From Pelargonium cotyledonis (taxonomy: Eukaryota > Streptophyta > Magnoliopsida > Geraniales > Geraniaceae), in the NCBI GenBank assembly GCA_036897625.1, contig JAYMTA010000568.1, positions 1-26,742 of the forward strand: a stretch of 26,742 bases of DNA, read 5' to 3'. A model generated the notes under the pieces. That model did no database searches and had not been told where the DNA came from. It was given only the letters and a program-made list of their open reading frames with translations. The translations under genes and the position numbers were made by a program. Positions 10,654 through 20,599 of the stretch are shown here, piece after piece (the first letter of the stretch is position 1; the number at the start of each line of letters is the position of its first letter).

Positions 10654-13600
10654 TCAAGCTCGCTTTAGTGCTGCAGCAAGTTCGAGAGATATGATGAAAG
10701 TAGACTTGCCCGCCTCCCTCATGTAGCGTACGTCTCCGTTCATGAGCTTGACCAGTTTTCTGCTAATTAGCAAGCTGATGCCCTCCTCAGATCCTTCACT
10801 ATTGCCCCCGAACATTTCGTTCAGCAACGTTTCTGGTACGCCACCTCCCGCGTGAGTTATCCTGTTTTCATCAAACAATTCCAATCAAGTTACGATTTAT
10901 GTAGAGGACCAACTCAACTAAAAAGTTTAGTTGACAGTTGAAGATCCAATATTCGCTTTATGCAAGAGGCCTACACTTTCTTTAGTAGGCTTCGGGTACT
11001 TAAGGCGACTCGAAAAACTTAAAAATGACGAGGGTACCTGAATTCCACGAGTGCCAGATGAACGGATTCTCCTAGCTCGTCTTTGGTTAAAGTAGTTGCA
11101 AGAACAAGCTGGCCTCCCGTTGGGGTAAAATTCACTGATATAGCCAAGAAATCAGCTAGGACCTGTTGAAGCCGAAGACTATCTCCATATAACGTTTCAG
11201 TCAGTATGCCTTCTTCGGCATCATTGACTACGTGAATACTCTTTCCGCTGCTCTTCATCATGACTTGACTCATGACGGCAACCAATATGTCGTGCAGAGT
11301 AAATTCAACCATTTCAAGATCCAAAAACCTGTTCACAGTGTAACGAACAAGAAGTATAAGGTTAAAACGATGACAGTAAATCTGATTTGAGAAAGATGTA
11401 AAGCACTGGTTACAAGCATTTTCCGAATCAAGAAACTCATGCGTTCAGAGATAATTCACAATCCACGAGTCACTCCAAGAATCTAAGGTTGGTGATCTAG
11501 AAAGTGATACGAGCTGCGCGTACGAAAGGTTCAAAGCCTATTTAATGGATGTTATAACTTAAACATAGCAACACATTATGCATGATTAAGTCCCATGAAA
11601 AATAGCAAGGAAAGTACTCGTAGTAAAAGAAAAGGGATCATACCCTTCAATGATTCTATCAATATCTGTGTCATCGAGAATCTTGCCAAGTTGGCGCTGG
11701 CAGTGGGCACTGGTAAGCAGAAGCTGCTTTTGCTCTTCTCCAAGCTCAGTACCTTCCATCATTTTCCGAGAAAATATGATTCCAGAAAGGGGATTCTGGA
11801 TTTGCCTTTTAATGTAAGCCAATGTTTTCAATCTCTTCAAAGAAGTTTGCTCCGTTAACCTCTGGACATGAAGTGCTTGTTGCAACTCTGGGCTTGCTAG
11901 CTGCAAGAAGCAAAAGACCCCAGTAACAGCACCGTCTCTGTCCAATTTTTTACTCACACACAGCAAGCTTTCCACGTACTTCCCACTCTGTGTGAAGAAC
12001 CCGAAAGGAACCTTGTCGGGTTCCTGGCCAGATATAGCGTTATTAAGTACAACACCTAGATTGACAAAAGCCTCTTCGTTTTTTAGTCGACAACATGCCT
12101 TGTTGGTTCCAAAAACCTCGCCCAAAAGCATTTTATCTATTACATCTTCACGATCACACTCAGTTAACTTTTTCATCGCAGCATTCCACTCTGAGCACCA
12201 ACCGAACTCATCGGTGGCAAAAATTGGGGGAATCAACGGGTTGGGATTTTGTATGATTGTCTTATAATCTCCTTCAATCCGAGTGAACTTGTCCATGACT
12301 GTCTTCTGTGTAGTAATATCTTGAGCTACAAAACACACACCTACAACACTTTCATGAAGATCTCTGCTAGCACACGCATTCACAACTAAGCTGATTGGAC
12401 CAGTATCCTTCCTAGAACCATACGTTTTGATCTCAAATTGGATATTTTGCTCCTCTTTACCTGGTCACAAGTAAAACATAACAACCTGTTATAAAACAAA
12501 GTAGAAGATAGAGAACATTCATGGAATATATTTATATCTGTGAATCATCTTATCTGAATGTTGATAAAATATGTATTTAAAAGGTTGGCTAATCGACAGA
12601 CGAAAGTAGGAAGCAAGTTCAGAATTAGAACATACCCTTTAGTGCCATTTCCAACAACTTTCCGACTACTTCTGTTGAAGCTTCTTCCACGAGTGTGAGC
12701 AAATGCTTCCCAATTGCTTCATCAACAGGAAGACCAGTTAACTCGGCAATTTTTGAATTCCACCCATTAACCTGACCATCAACATCAACAGCTAAGATAG
12801 GCACTGTAGCTGTTTCAATGAGACGGACCATCTCGCTTGTCACTGCTTCCAGTTCTTGCATCCCTTCAATGTTGAGGTCACTGAACCTTGTGTTGATCGC
12901 TTTGGAGCTCAAATCCACGGTTTCAATATCTTTGAAAGCGTTCCTCAGGATCAGCTGCAGAGAATGGATTGCGTCCATTTCATAGTCTTTCCATGGAAAA
13001 CTCCTTGTCTTAACGACTTCAAGAAAAGCTTTGAATGATGATCTTGGGTGCATCTTCCTACCATCATCCTTCCCATCAATTTCATGTTTCGCACCACCCC
13101 ATCGAACTTCTGCAGCAGTGTGGGACCGAAACCAGAAAAGCATGTCCCGGGAAGTTATCCTTACAGCAGCCATTCCGCATACTACATCACCGAGAGCTAG
13201 AGCCCCGGGGAATCCAGCATCAAACAAGCTATCTGTACTCAAACCGGTGGAATCTCTATGGTACTCAGAAAGCCAAGAGGCTATATCGTGCAAATGGAAA
13301 TCACTTGGAGTCATTCCCATCCTGTATACTTTGTTCTTGTACAAAAGCGCAGCCCCATCGCATTTTACTAGATCCATAACATTTGGGCTCTGGGACACAA
13401 TACCTAAGGGTGCATCGCGCATCAGCATGTCACACAGGAGTGTCTGAGTGCGCAAGATGTTCTTCTCAAGAATCTGATTTTCCAACTCCAGCTCCTTATT
13501 GACGTGAATGGCGAATACTTGAGCTAGAAATTCACAGGCATATCGAAGAGGGAAGGGAACAAACCTCGGGGTTGCGTTATGGCACACCACTAAACCCCAA

Positions 13601-14700
13601 AGCCTCTTTCTCTTCTGTGGCTGGACAGCATCGGAGTTATCATCCTTTTCATCATCTTCGTTCACCACAACAGCCATAACTAGAGACGCTACGGAATTCA
13701 TGTTCGCCATGTACTGTAAATGGCAGCTGTGTGGGGCTCTCAGCGTTGAACCACACAAGGTCAGCTCAAGTGGGAGCTTTTCATCTTGAAGCACCTTCAC
13801 GTGTTTTGCATGACAATCAACGATCAGACGGACCTTATTCTTCATGAATAAAAACCGAGATGCCTGAGGGATATCTGTGGCTGGATAGTGCAATCCCAGA
13901 TATGGCTCCAAGCCTTGCTTTGTAATCTCGGAGACCACTTCACCGTGATCATCTTCGTGGAATTTATAGGCCATCACCCTGTCATAACCGGTGAGTTCAA
14001 AGACCTCTTGAACCATTGTATCACAGAGCCTTTCCATGCTGCCACTAGGTAAAGAATGCAACCTAGCAACTGCTTTAGCCGCAAGCTTGTAGGACTGCAA
14101 AGCGCCAGCAGCAGTCATGGGGACTTCATAAGGCTTCACCGGCTCAAAATCTATGATCAAGCTACCCGTCACCCTGTGGACAATTGCATAAAAAGGCTTC
14201 CCCGAAGTTTTGCAATGGACTAAGATAGGATTCAAGAGAGAAACCTCTGCAAACCCTAAGGCCTTGTGCAAAGCAGAGGCACTGGGGGCAGTGAAAATAG
14301 TCCTTATATCAGTTCCAATGCCGAGAACCGGGTGGTCCCCAACACTTGGAACCGCATGACTAACCATAGTCAGCATTTCAGGGGCATTCTCGGTGTAGGC
14401 AATGACTTTGAACGTTTTCTCATCCAAGGCTAACAAGCAGCCGAATGGCTGGATGAACTTTCCTTTCTGTATCTGGTGGAGGTAAGTTGTGGTTACTTTG
14501 TCTGACTTTGGTTGACGGTCCTCAGTAACCGTATTAGTAAAACGCACCGAACTTGAGTAGTCAAAAGAACTACCCGACTCCTCAAAATCAGCATGAAGCT
14601 TGGCATCAACAGTGGTCTGAGCAACAATCCTGGCACTGTGTTTTGATCGGCCAGAATTGCTTGACGACTGGCTAGGACCACTTGGTCTTGAAGAAGACAT
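10654..14700 (-). CDS. PHYA: phytochrome A, four coding exons
   Basis: Red/far-red photoreceptor. Exons in transcript order: 14700-12636, 12460-11644, 11328-11038, 10861-10654. All are GT-AG and in phase, giving 3381 bases or 1126 residues, with the exon layout typical of angiosperm PHYA. The serine-rich N-terminus ([20 protein letters not shown]) followed by [17 protein letters not shown] is diagnostic of the A type. A PAS domain (about 70-185) precedes the GAF bilin-lyase domain (about 218-400), which holds [11 protein letters not shown] and chromophore-attachment Cys326 in [12 protein letters not shown]. The PHY domain (about 415-590) contains [16 protein letters not shown] of the tongue. 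Two PAS repeats follow (from about 620 and 750), then the histidine-kinase-related domain with GGGVP and [17 protein letters not shown] at 14700 is chosen because the upstream in-frame codons lead into the leader acceptor. No disruption seen; the product should be functional. Confidence 0.98.
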
Positions 14701-14706
14701 TTTCAC

Positions 14707-15584
14707 CTAAACTAGAATCAAAGAAAACAAACAAACAAATAAATAAATAGCAGAAAGATGGAAGAAAAAATTATTTGTCTAAACCCTCAGCAAATTAACC
14801 GATTTTAATGTGAAACATACATTTAAATGATTGATGCCAAAGCGTATAGATCTTCAAACCAGTAATGGAGTCACAGATGCTCATTTATGTATATATGCAT
14901 ATACAATGGGAAAAAACAATCTCCTAAAACCCTCAGCAATAAGACCAGTTTAATATAGAACATACACTAACAATACACAAAATAGAGGCTGAAGCATACA
15001 GATATAAGATATTCAAACCATTAGCATTTAACTGAATCCATATGTATATGCATATATGTTGTCCTAACTCATAGAAATCTTTTTGCCAGTATTGATGCTG
15101 AAAATGTAAAATTCTCCCAAAACAAGTTACATTTAAATTCTTAGATAGGCAATTTCATTGATCATATCAATTCATAATTCAAACAAGTAAACTTTTTCCA
15201 TTTGCATTAGAACAAGATAAATTGATAATAAATACAGAGTGCAGACTTACAGTAATAAACAACAACCAATAAGCCAAATATCAAGCTAGAAAAGCTACTA
15301 AAGCATCAAAAACCCAATAATGTAATTTACACTTTAATAGAGCACAAGCATAACAATTATCATTACTTGCTCTCTATAAGAAGAACAATAAACCCAACAA
15401 AAGAGATAGTGAAGCTGACTAGTAAATAAGCTAGAAACATTCCCAGAAACATGTTTAACTTAACAGTCATAGATATTGCAAAAACATTAGAAAAGAACCA
15501 AACTTGCTAGCAACTACAACACAATAGTTCACAATTATACTGAAATAATAACATAAGCAGCTAAGGAAATCAAAACCCTCTAAC
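14707..15584 (-). other. PHYA: probable 5'-leader intron of PHYA
   Basis: On the minus strand, CCCAAG|GTTAGAGGG at 15585/15584 is a fair donor, and CTAGTTTAG|GTGAAA ends at 14707, just six bases before the ATG. Leader introns are known in dicot PHYA genes. The 878-base interval is AT-rich with no long frame. The exact ends are inferred. Confidence 0.6.
14781..15060. repeat. imperfect tandem duplication inside the PHYA leader intron
   Basis: AAACCCTCAG recurs at 14781 and 14927, a period of 146 bases. Both copies then show an ACC-GTTTTAAT/AGTTTAAT block, GAACATACA or GAAACATACA, GCATACAGAT or GCGTATAGAT, ATTCAAACCA or TTCAAACCAG, and end in a TATGTATATGCATAT-type palindromic stretch (about 14887-14904 and 15041-15058). 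Confidence 0.75.
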
Positions 15585-15960
15585 CTTGGGCCTCAAGGAG
15601 CAGAGCGCAAGAACAAAGAGCAATCTCAGATCCAGCAAGAAACCAAGAGCAACATGAAATGGGAAACCAAACCAAGCTCTACCCACTACTAATAAGCATC
15701 AATTACACAAACCCATCACTCACCCACATGAAAAGCTACAGTCTTTGCCACCCCGCAGACCTAGATGACAGCTTCCTCTTTACCCAATACCTCCAAGCAC
15801 TACACCAAACACACTGTCCCCACAATTTGGCAAATGGGTTTGGCCATGGAAAAGGAGAGAGAAATTGAGAGGCGGTTTGGGGTTGCAGAGAGATGGGTTT
15901 TGGGTTCAAATCAAACCCATTAAAGAAGCTATTGTTTAGCTTGTTTTCCACTGGGAAAAG
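15585..15960 (-). promoter_or_regulatory. PHYA: inferred PHYA 5' leader exon with short upstream ORFs
   Basis: This is the exon that would be spliced to the ATG exon; its 5' limit is a guess, because no clear TATA box is visible beyond 15960. Read on the minus strand it contains several ATGs with short frames: 15920 (4 codons), 15847 (15 codons, to 15800), 15729 (8), 15716 (5), 15699 (6) and 15655 (9, to 15626). All terminate before the leader splice donor. Confidence 0.45.
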
Positions 15961-15969
15961 GTAGTTGAT

Positions 15970-17690
15970 CACAACCCATAAATAGCAAGAACTGGGGTTT
16001 TTTTTATTTTTGTGAGCAACTAAAACTGCTCCAGCAACTTTCTATTTAGGTCAGTCGGTTCCTAATAAAATAATGAAACAAAATCCAGCCCGAAGATTTG
16101 GATCAATCATGGTGTTGAAGGATATTAGTAAACAATACATGAAAAAGATAAAGAAAAGAATAGGCTCTTTGATTATTGCTGCGAGGTCCTCTGTACAGTA
16201 ACAAAGGTCCAAGTTGGGCCCAGAACAAGCCTACAATTCTAGCTTTTATATTAAGTTTCATGGGGAGGAAGGACTATTAAATAGGAACTTTGGCCTTTCA
16301 CTATTGTATCACACTTAATATTAAAGGAATGAATTTTGATTTCTTAGAGCTCACAATTCGGATTTTAAATCTTTATTTTATGACTCTTACTAATTGAATT
16401 TAACATAATCAATCATTCTTCAGTTATTTTATAATCATCCTTGATGGCAAATTTTAATCAAACATTTTTATCATTAAAATTTAAAATCTCGTTGCAATAA
16501 TGTAAAATGCAGAAGTCTCTATAAATTATGTATGGCAAATGAGTCCTTCAATATTGTTTTGTCTGGACCAAACTTCAATCATAATTACAAATGAATAATC
16601 ATACCAATTATAGTAATGGAATGTGCACCTAGCTAGTCTTCCTTTGGCATACCAAACAATAACCTCATTTTGTCAATACAATGTCTCATAGTACTTAAAA
16701 CAAATTTCCTATTTGCTAATTGTTTTTTAGGACTTTAAGTGTTTATATAGCTACTTTTAAGCTGTAATAGAACGTGTCTTTGTTACTATAAATAAGTAAG
16801 CTACATATATTATTTAAATATATAAGAATAATATGAATATCAGTTAACTGATATAACTTTATACAAAATTCGACATTCATATCAAGTGTTTGTACGCCAA
16901 CCTGAAACCCGAACAGACAACTTTGATCCCAACAAGTGAAGTGCAGCGCTGGATATGTTGTGCGTGTAGTCGAATCGGATCACGTGGGCACAGCAGACCA
17001 CAATAAAAGCCTATTTTATTATAATATATTACAGTATATTTTATGCCAATCTGTTGGTTTCTGTGACGCCTCTGGAGATCAGCATGTGGCAGCTGCGAAG
17101 CACTGGATTGGCCCATGCTCCGTTGCCCATCACGGGGCCTGTTTTCCAAATACAAACTATTTCAGGTCCTGGTTCGCAATTTGTGAAAACTATTGGCGCG
17201 TCGTAATCACTTTATCCATTTGGTATTGGGTCTGGGTCACGTCGCATACGTGAGTGATGCTGTTGTCATTACGTACGTACCAATTTGTGCGGTTCGTTTG
17301 TTACGGTGTCTGCGGATTCGCTTCACATGACCAACACTGGAACATGACATATCAACCTAACATTGAATAAGTTTGGCATAAAACTTTGTTTCGAGGGCAG
17401 TGATACAGTTGGCTACACAAAATGCGTGAGTGAGAAGAGGATTTGTGTTCGTTCACTGCTCAACAACGTATGACAATCATCATACATGTAGTTTAAAGGT
17501 GTCAACTATAAATTGACGGACCCGCTCAGGGACCACTAAAAAAATACCAATTCCATCTTTGATTCGAGCCCAATCATAGTACCGATAATGGGCTTGGGTC
17601 AAACCCAAGTTAGTAGTCTTATTAGGATGTGGGCTCAATCATAGTCCAGTCCAATAAATTCTAGTTAAAGCTATACCCAACATATTTCTT
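15970..17690. other. PHYA upstream region, no gene seen
   Basis: AT-rich from 16020 to 16860, then a more GC-balanced stretch from 16870 to 17350. The latter holds a G-box CACGTG at 16981-16986 and further ACGT cores at about 17238-17252 and 17269-17280. A short hairpin CTTGGGT/ACCCAAG with a 3-base loop lies at 17593-17609. The 105-codon plus-strand frame at 16936-17253 and the overlapping minus-strand frame look like chance. Confidence 0.5.
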
Positions 17691-17693
17691 GTA

Positions 17694-17768
17694 CTAACCA
17701 TCAATTTCTTGGACAGCTTTTGCTATTGTTGCCACAGTTTCTACAGGGTAATTGTCTGTCTCTCCACC
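17694..17768 (-). pseudogene. possible pyruvate-kinase-like fragment
   Basis: Reading the minus strand gives GGETDNYPVETVATIAKAV followed by QEIDG and TAG. The pattern GET..YPVE.V.T(M/I)..A resembles the segment after the SGET motif near the end of the pyruvate kinase barrel, where GETAxGxYPVEAVxTMA is common. The upstream SGE context and the rest of the enzyme are absent. It could be a decayed copy, a terminal exon of the unknown frame to its right, or chance. Confidence 0.25.
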
Positions 17769-17809
17769 CAGATTACGAGTAATGGAAAATTTTCATTTGA
17801 TCGAATGAA

Positions 17810-18303
17810 TTAGCGAGCATGAATCTGGCATCTAGGAATCAGAATTATCTTACTTGGTCGCTGATGCCTCGCTACTCGCTCCTGCAAAGCTGTATCCAAG
17901 TTCAAGATATGCTTTGCTCGTTGCTCGATTATTTTACTTCTAATCCTCTCCTTTGAAGTATCTTTTGACTCACTGTCACTCTCAACCCGAATCTGGCTTG
18001 GACACAGTTTCTATAGCTGCATATAGTAGCGTAAATCGGTTTGAGATCATAACTTACAGGATTGACTAAGGAACAAATAAGAAAATCCTCAGGTCCAGAA
18101 CCAAAATGATGCTTTGGCCTAACCTTGGATGAAATTTGAGAAATCTCAGCACCTCTTGATATCATCTCATGCTTTAAGTGTTCTATAACAACAAAATTTT
18201 CCATCCTAATGAAAATTTCGACTGAAGGTTACTCACAACAATGACTTCCCCTTTCAGCTATAACTCGAGGAAGCCAGGAAGGTTCTTGGTTTCTCACCAA
18301 ATT
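17810..18303 (-). pseudogene. unrecognised exon-like frames, probably a decayed gene
   Basis: Three minus-strand pieces look like protein-coding sequence. 18303-18237 encodes about 22 residues including QEPSWLPRVIAERG. 18182-18058 encodes EHLKHEMISRGAEISQISSK and SKVRPKHHFGSGPEDF. 18010-17810 encodes 66 residues, highly charged and helix-prone, with SESKDTSKERIRSKIIEQRA and ending in TAA. Consensus donors GTGAGT and GTAAGT separate them, but the implied introns are only 54 and 47 bases, shorter than plant introns normally are. The first join would create a TAA codon. I do not recognise the family. The best reading is a remnant of a larger gene; a real gene with different splice sites remains possible. 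Confidence 0.35.
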
Positions 18304-18309
18304 CTGCTG

Positions 18310-19420
18310 GTTTTTAAGGAGAAAATTAGGCAAGACATAGATCGTTTATTCATAGCATTCATGTTCTTTTTAGAGAAGCTAGCACATGAAATCTGTAAAA
18401 ACCATCCTCTGAACTAACCTGATACATCCAAAATAATGACTTAGATTTGGATGTTGGGGAAAAACTTATCAAGATGAGCTACCTAATATACCGGAACACA
18501 ATACATCATTAATGAAGAAACATTTCTTCGAGATCCTCAGTGAGTGGATAGCGAAAATGCAATTAAAAGTCTAGAAGCCTATTCTACAAATTGTAGCTCC
18601 TGTCTGGCAGCTAGGAAACCAATGCCTCAATACTAGAATGAAAGTACACTACCTAATGCAAAATGCTACACTATACCGAATCTAACAAGAATTCTTCAAA
18701 GTATAATTCAAATGGACATAATTAAAAATCACCAAGGGAAGGACATAACATACCACAAAGACCCGATCTCGAACTCTAGTGCCAGCAACTATCTAATTCT
18801 GGATATATGTTAATGTCAAGGCTGGCTCTCCTGAAAATCAAGAATATAACAAAGGGAAAAGTGCGATAAAGATAGTTCTTTGTCCGAGGATTGCCAAAGT
18901 AGCCAAGATTATACAGAAGAATCCAGAACAACAAAGCCAATCTCTTAAAAAAAACAAACAATAAAACGTGCAGCATTCTCAACTCACTTAATCCTAAAAT
19001 TGTGTTAATAGCTCATTGCTTCTCTACAAACATTTTCCAACATGACCAACACAGGGGTCAGGGAAGCAAAAAGTGATTAAACAACTACGCTGAACCTCGC
19101 AACTGGATTAAGAAAACAATATCATGTACAAGAAAAAAAAAAGTATATTGAAACCAATCATTCAGTGACAATAAGATTTTCAAAAACCTTGAAAATTCAA
19201 CCTCTTCCACTTTTGAAGTGGATCAAACAATTCCTTTCCTTCGATAAATTCTTGCCCCGCTGGACATATTTACACCCGAATCATGCACAATATGTATAAA
19301 TCAATGCACACTCAACAAATGCTCATAGTTCTTCAACAAACAACCCGAGATTATTCCCGAGTTGCCACTGACAAGATGTGCTGAAAATTCTTGCCACACT
19401 CGAAGCACGACTCCTCAACT
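18310..19420. other. non-coding stretch
   Basis: AT-rich, no frame that reads as protein on either strand. The 68-codon hydrophobic minus-strand frame at 18776-18982 reflects T/A-rich composition. The right part probably includes the 3' UTR of the small gene ending at 19679. Confidence 0.5.
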
Positions 19421-19678
19421 CCATTCAAATTAACATCTATGTTGCAATTGCAACTTGGTTACTCTCCATACTTTTACAAAGTTGCCAACTTGAGGCCACA
19501 CACTTGAAACCCTCCACTGAACTTCAAAAACTTTGTAAAATCCCCAATGCATAAAATTCTCATCTTTCACAGCCCAAACATCCTCAAAATCTTCCCTTTC
19601 ATGAGCACCAAACTGTTGATCATCAATCTCTCCGACGATTCTGAAACTCAACCCACCACAACGACCCAACAAGCAGAA

Positions 19679-20113
19679 TCAAATATACAGATGGGTATTG
19701 CATTCTTTGGAATAAAAATCATTCTTTTCGATCATAGCCCTCAACATCTCGTAAGTAAAGTTTGGATCATTTGGGTCACTCGTAGTAGACCTAAACGACG
19801 ACTCTCCAGTTCTGGGTTCACCAAAACACCCAAAACCAAAAACCCTCTTACACGAGCACCCACCTCCGCCGCCGCCACCGCCGCCGCCACCGCCGCCGGA
19901 AGAGTCACTAAACCTCCAACTACTCTTCTTCCTAAGAATTCGCCTCTTGACCTTGGCGAACGGAAACAGGACCACCTGCTTCGCCTTTCTGAGATTCGCT
20001 CCAAACCCACCACCTCTCTGCTTCTTCTTCCCCTACCCATCAACCTCTCCGACCCCACAACCACCATTCTCGTCATCAATAGCGTTACAGATCTCCTCAT
20101 CGGGCACAGACAT
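19679..20113 (-). CDS. small basic glycine-tract protein, frame broken by one TAG
   Basis: On the minus strand an ATG at 20113 opens an acidic start, MSVPDEEICNAIDDENGG, for 26 codons. A TAG at 20035-20033 follows, and then the same frame stays open for 117 codons to TGA at 19681-19679. If the TAG codon were sense the product would be 144 residues. After the stop come a basic stretch with KVKRRILRKKSSWRF (nuclear-signal-like), 13 consecutive glycines, a Cys-rich CSCKRVFGFGCFG, and a C-terminus containing DPNDPNFTYEMLRAMIEKND then FYSKECNTH. That C-terminal block reads like a conserved plant domain, but I cannot name the family. GGG TAG GGG AAG AAG AAG suggests a lysine or glutamate codon changed by one base. 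Options are a null allele, a base-call error, readthrough, or a start I have misjudged. No ATG follows the TAG in frame near the start. Confidence 0.55.
19863..19905. repeat. GCC/GGC trinucleotide repeat coding poly-glycine
   Basis: CCGCCGCCGCCACC-type triplets on the plus strand, reading as 13 glycine codons in the minus-strand gene. A length-variable tract is likely. Confidence 0.85.
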
Positions 20114-20390
20114 CAACGCAACGACCAAACGCAGGATCGAAAATTAACTCACACCATACAGAAAATCTGGAAGAGGACCACAATAGAGAAAAGATTCTTG
20201 ATCAGAGAAACAGAGGAGACCACAGTTGGGTTTGGATTCGAATTCGAAGAAACAGCAATCGGAACCAAACACTCTCTCGTCTCTGGCACGAGCACACGAC
20301 TCTGAAGAAATAAATGATAGAGTAAGAATATTTAATGTTAATTAAGTTGTAAATTAGGAGTTAGTGAATATGTCAAAGGACACGTGGCGG

Positions 20391-20502
20391 AATGTGAGTG
20401 GAGGTTGTTGCTTTTACGGTACGGATTAGTCAGCGAGAGCCAACTGACACGTCGCCACGTGGACACTAGCAGACAGGTAATGTCGTAATCTACGAAGACG
20501 TG
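20391..20502. promoter_or_regulatory. ABRE/G-box cluster upstream of the 20113 start
   Basis: CACGTGGCG at 20391-20399 and its exact inverse CGCCACGTG at 20453-20461, plus CACGTC at 20448-20453 and a GACGTG near 20497. G-box ABREs (CACGTGGC) are bound by bZIP factors of the ABF/AREB group and by bHLH factors; paired copies are typical of ABA-responsive promoters. The cluster lies 280-390 bases before the minus-strand start codon. Confidence 0.55.
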
Positions 20503-20534
20503 ATTCGTGAGGCTTCGTTGTGAGCCGCGTAACC

Positions 20535-20572
20535 GGTAGAGCGATAACCGCAAGTTATATAACCGCATGTTT
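20535..20572. promoter_or_regulatory. repeated TAACCG motifs around a TATATAA element
   Basis: Between 20528 and 20567 TAACCG occurs three times, twice as ATAACCGCA on either side of GTTATATAAC. TATATAA can be read on either strand. AACCG-type motifs are possible MYB sites. The role and direction are unknown. Confidence 0.3.
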
Positions 20573-20599
20573 TTCCTTCAAACGGCGTCGTTTTTCTCA

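Noticed and set aside
12856-13447. Plus-strand frames antisense to PHYA
   Set aside because: They overlap the intact PHYA exon 1 and carry no known motif.
16877-17253. Overlapping frames of 92 and 105 codons on both strands
   Set aside because: They oppose each other in a GC-balanced stretch, lack motifs, and neither has splice or promoter support.
17593-17609. Small hairpin CTTGGGT/ACCCAAG as a possible miRNA or terminator
   Set aside because: The stem is only 7 base pairs with a 3-base loop, far too short for a plant miRNA precursor.
18776-18982. Hydrophobic 68-codon minus-strand frame
   Set aside because: Its apparent membrane character comes from T-rich composition; no other gene feature is present.
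19547-20305. 252-codon plus-strand frame opposite the small minus gene
   Set aside because: The residues are low-complexity Thr/Ala/Pro/Arg opposite glycine and basic codons, and the minus strand has the protein-like reading with a better start and conserved-looking C-terminus.
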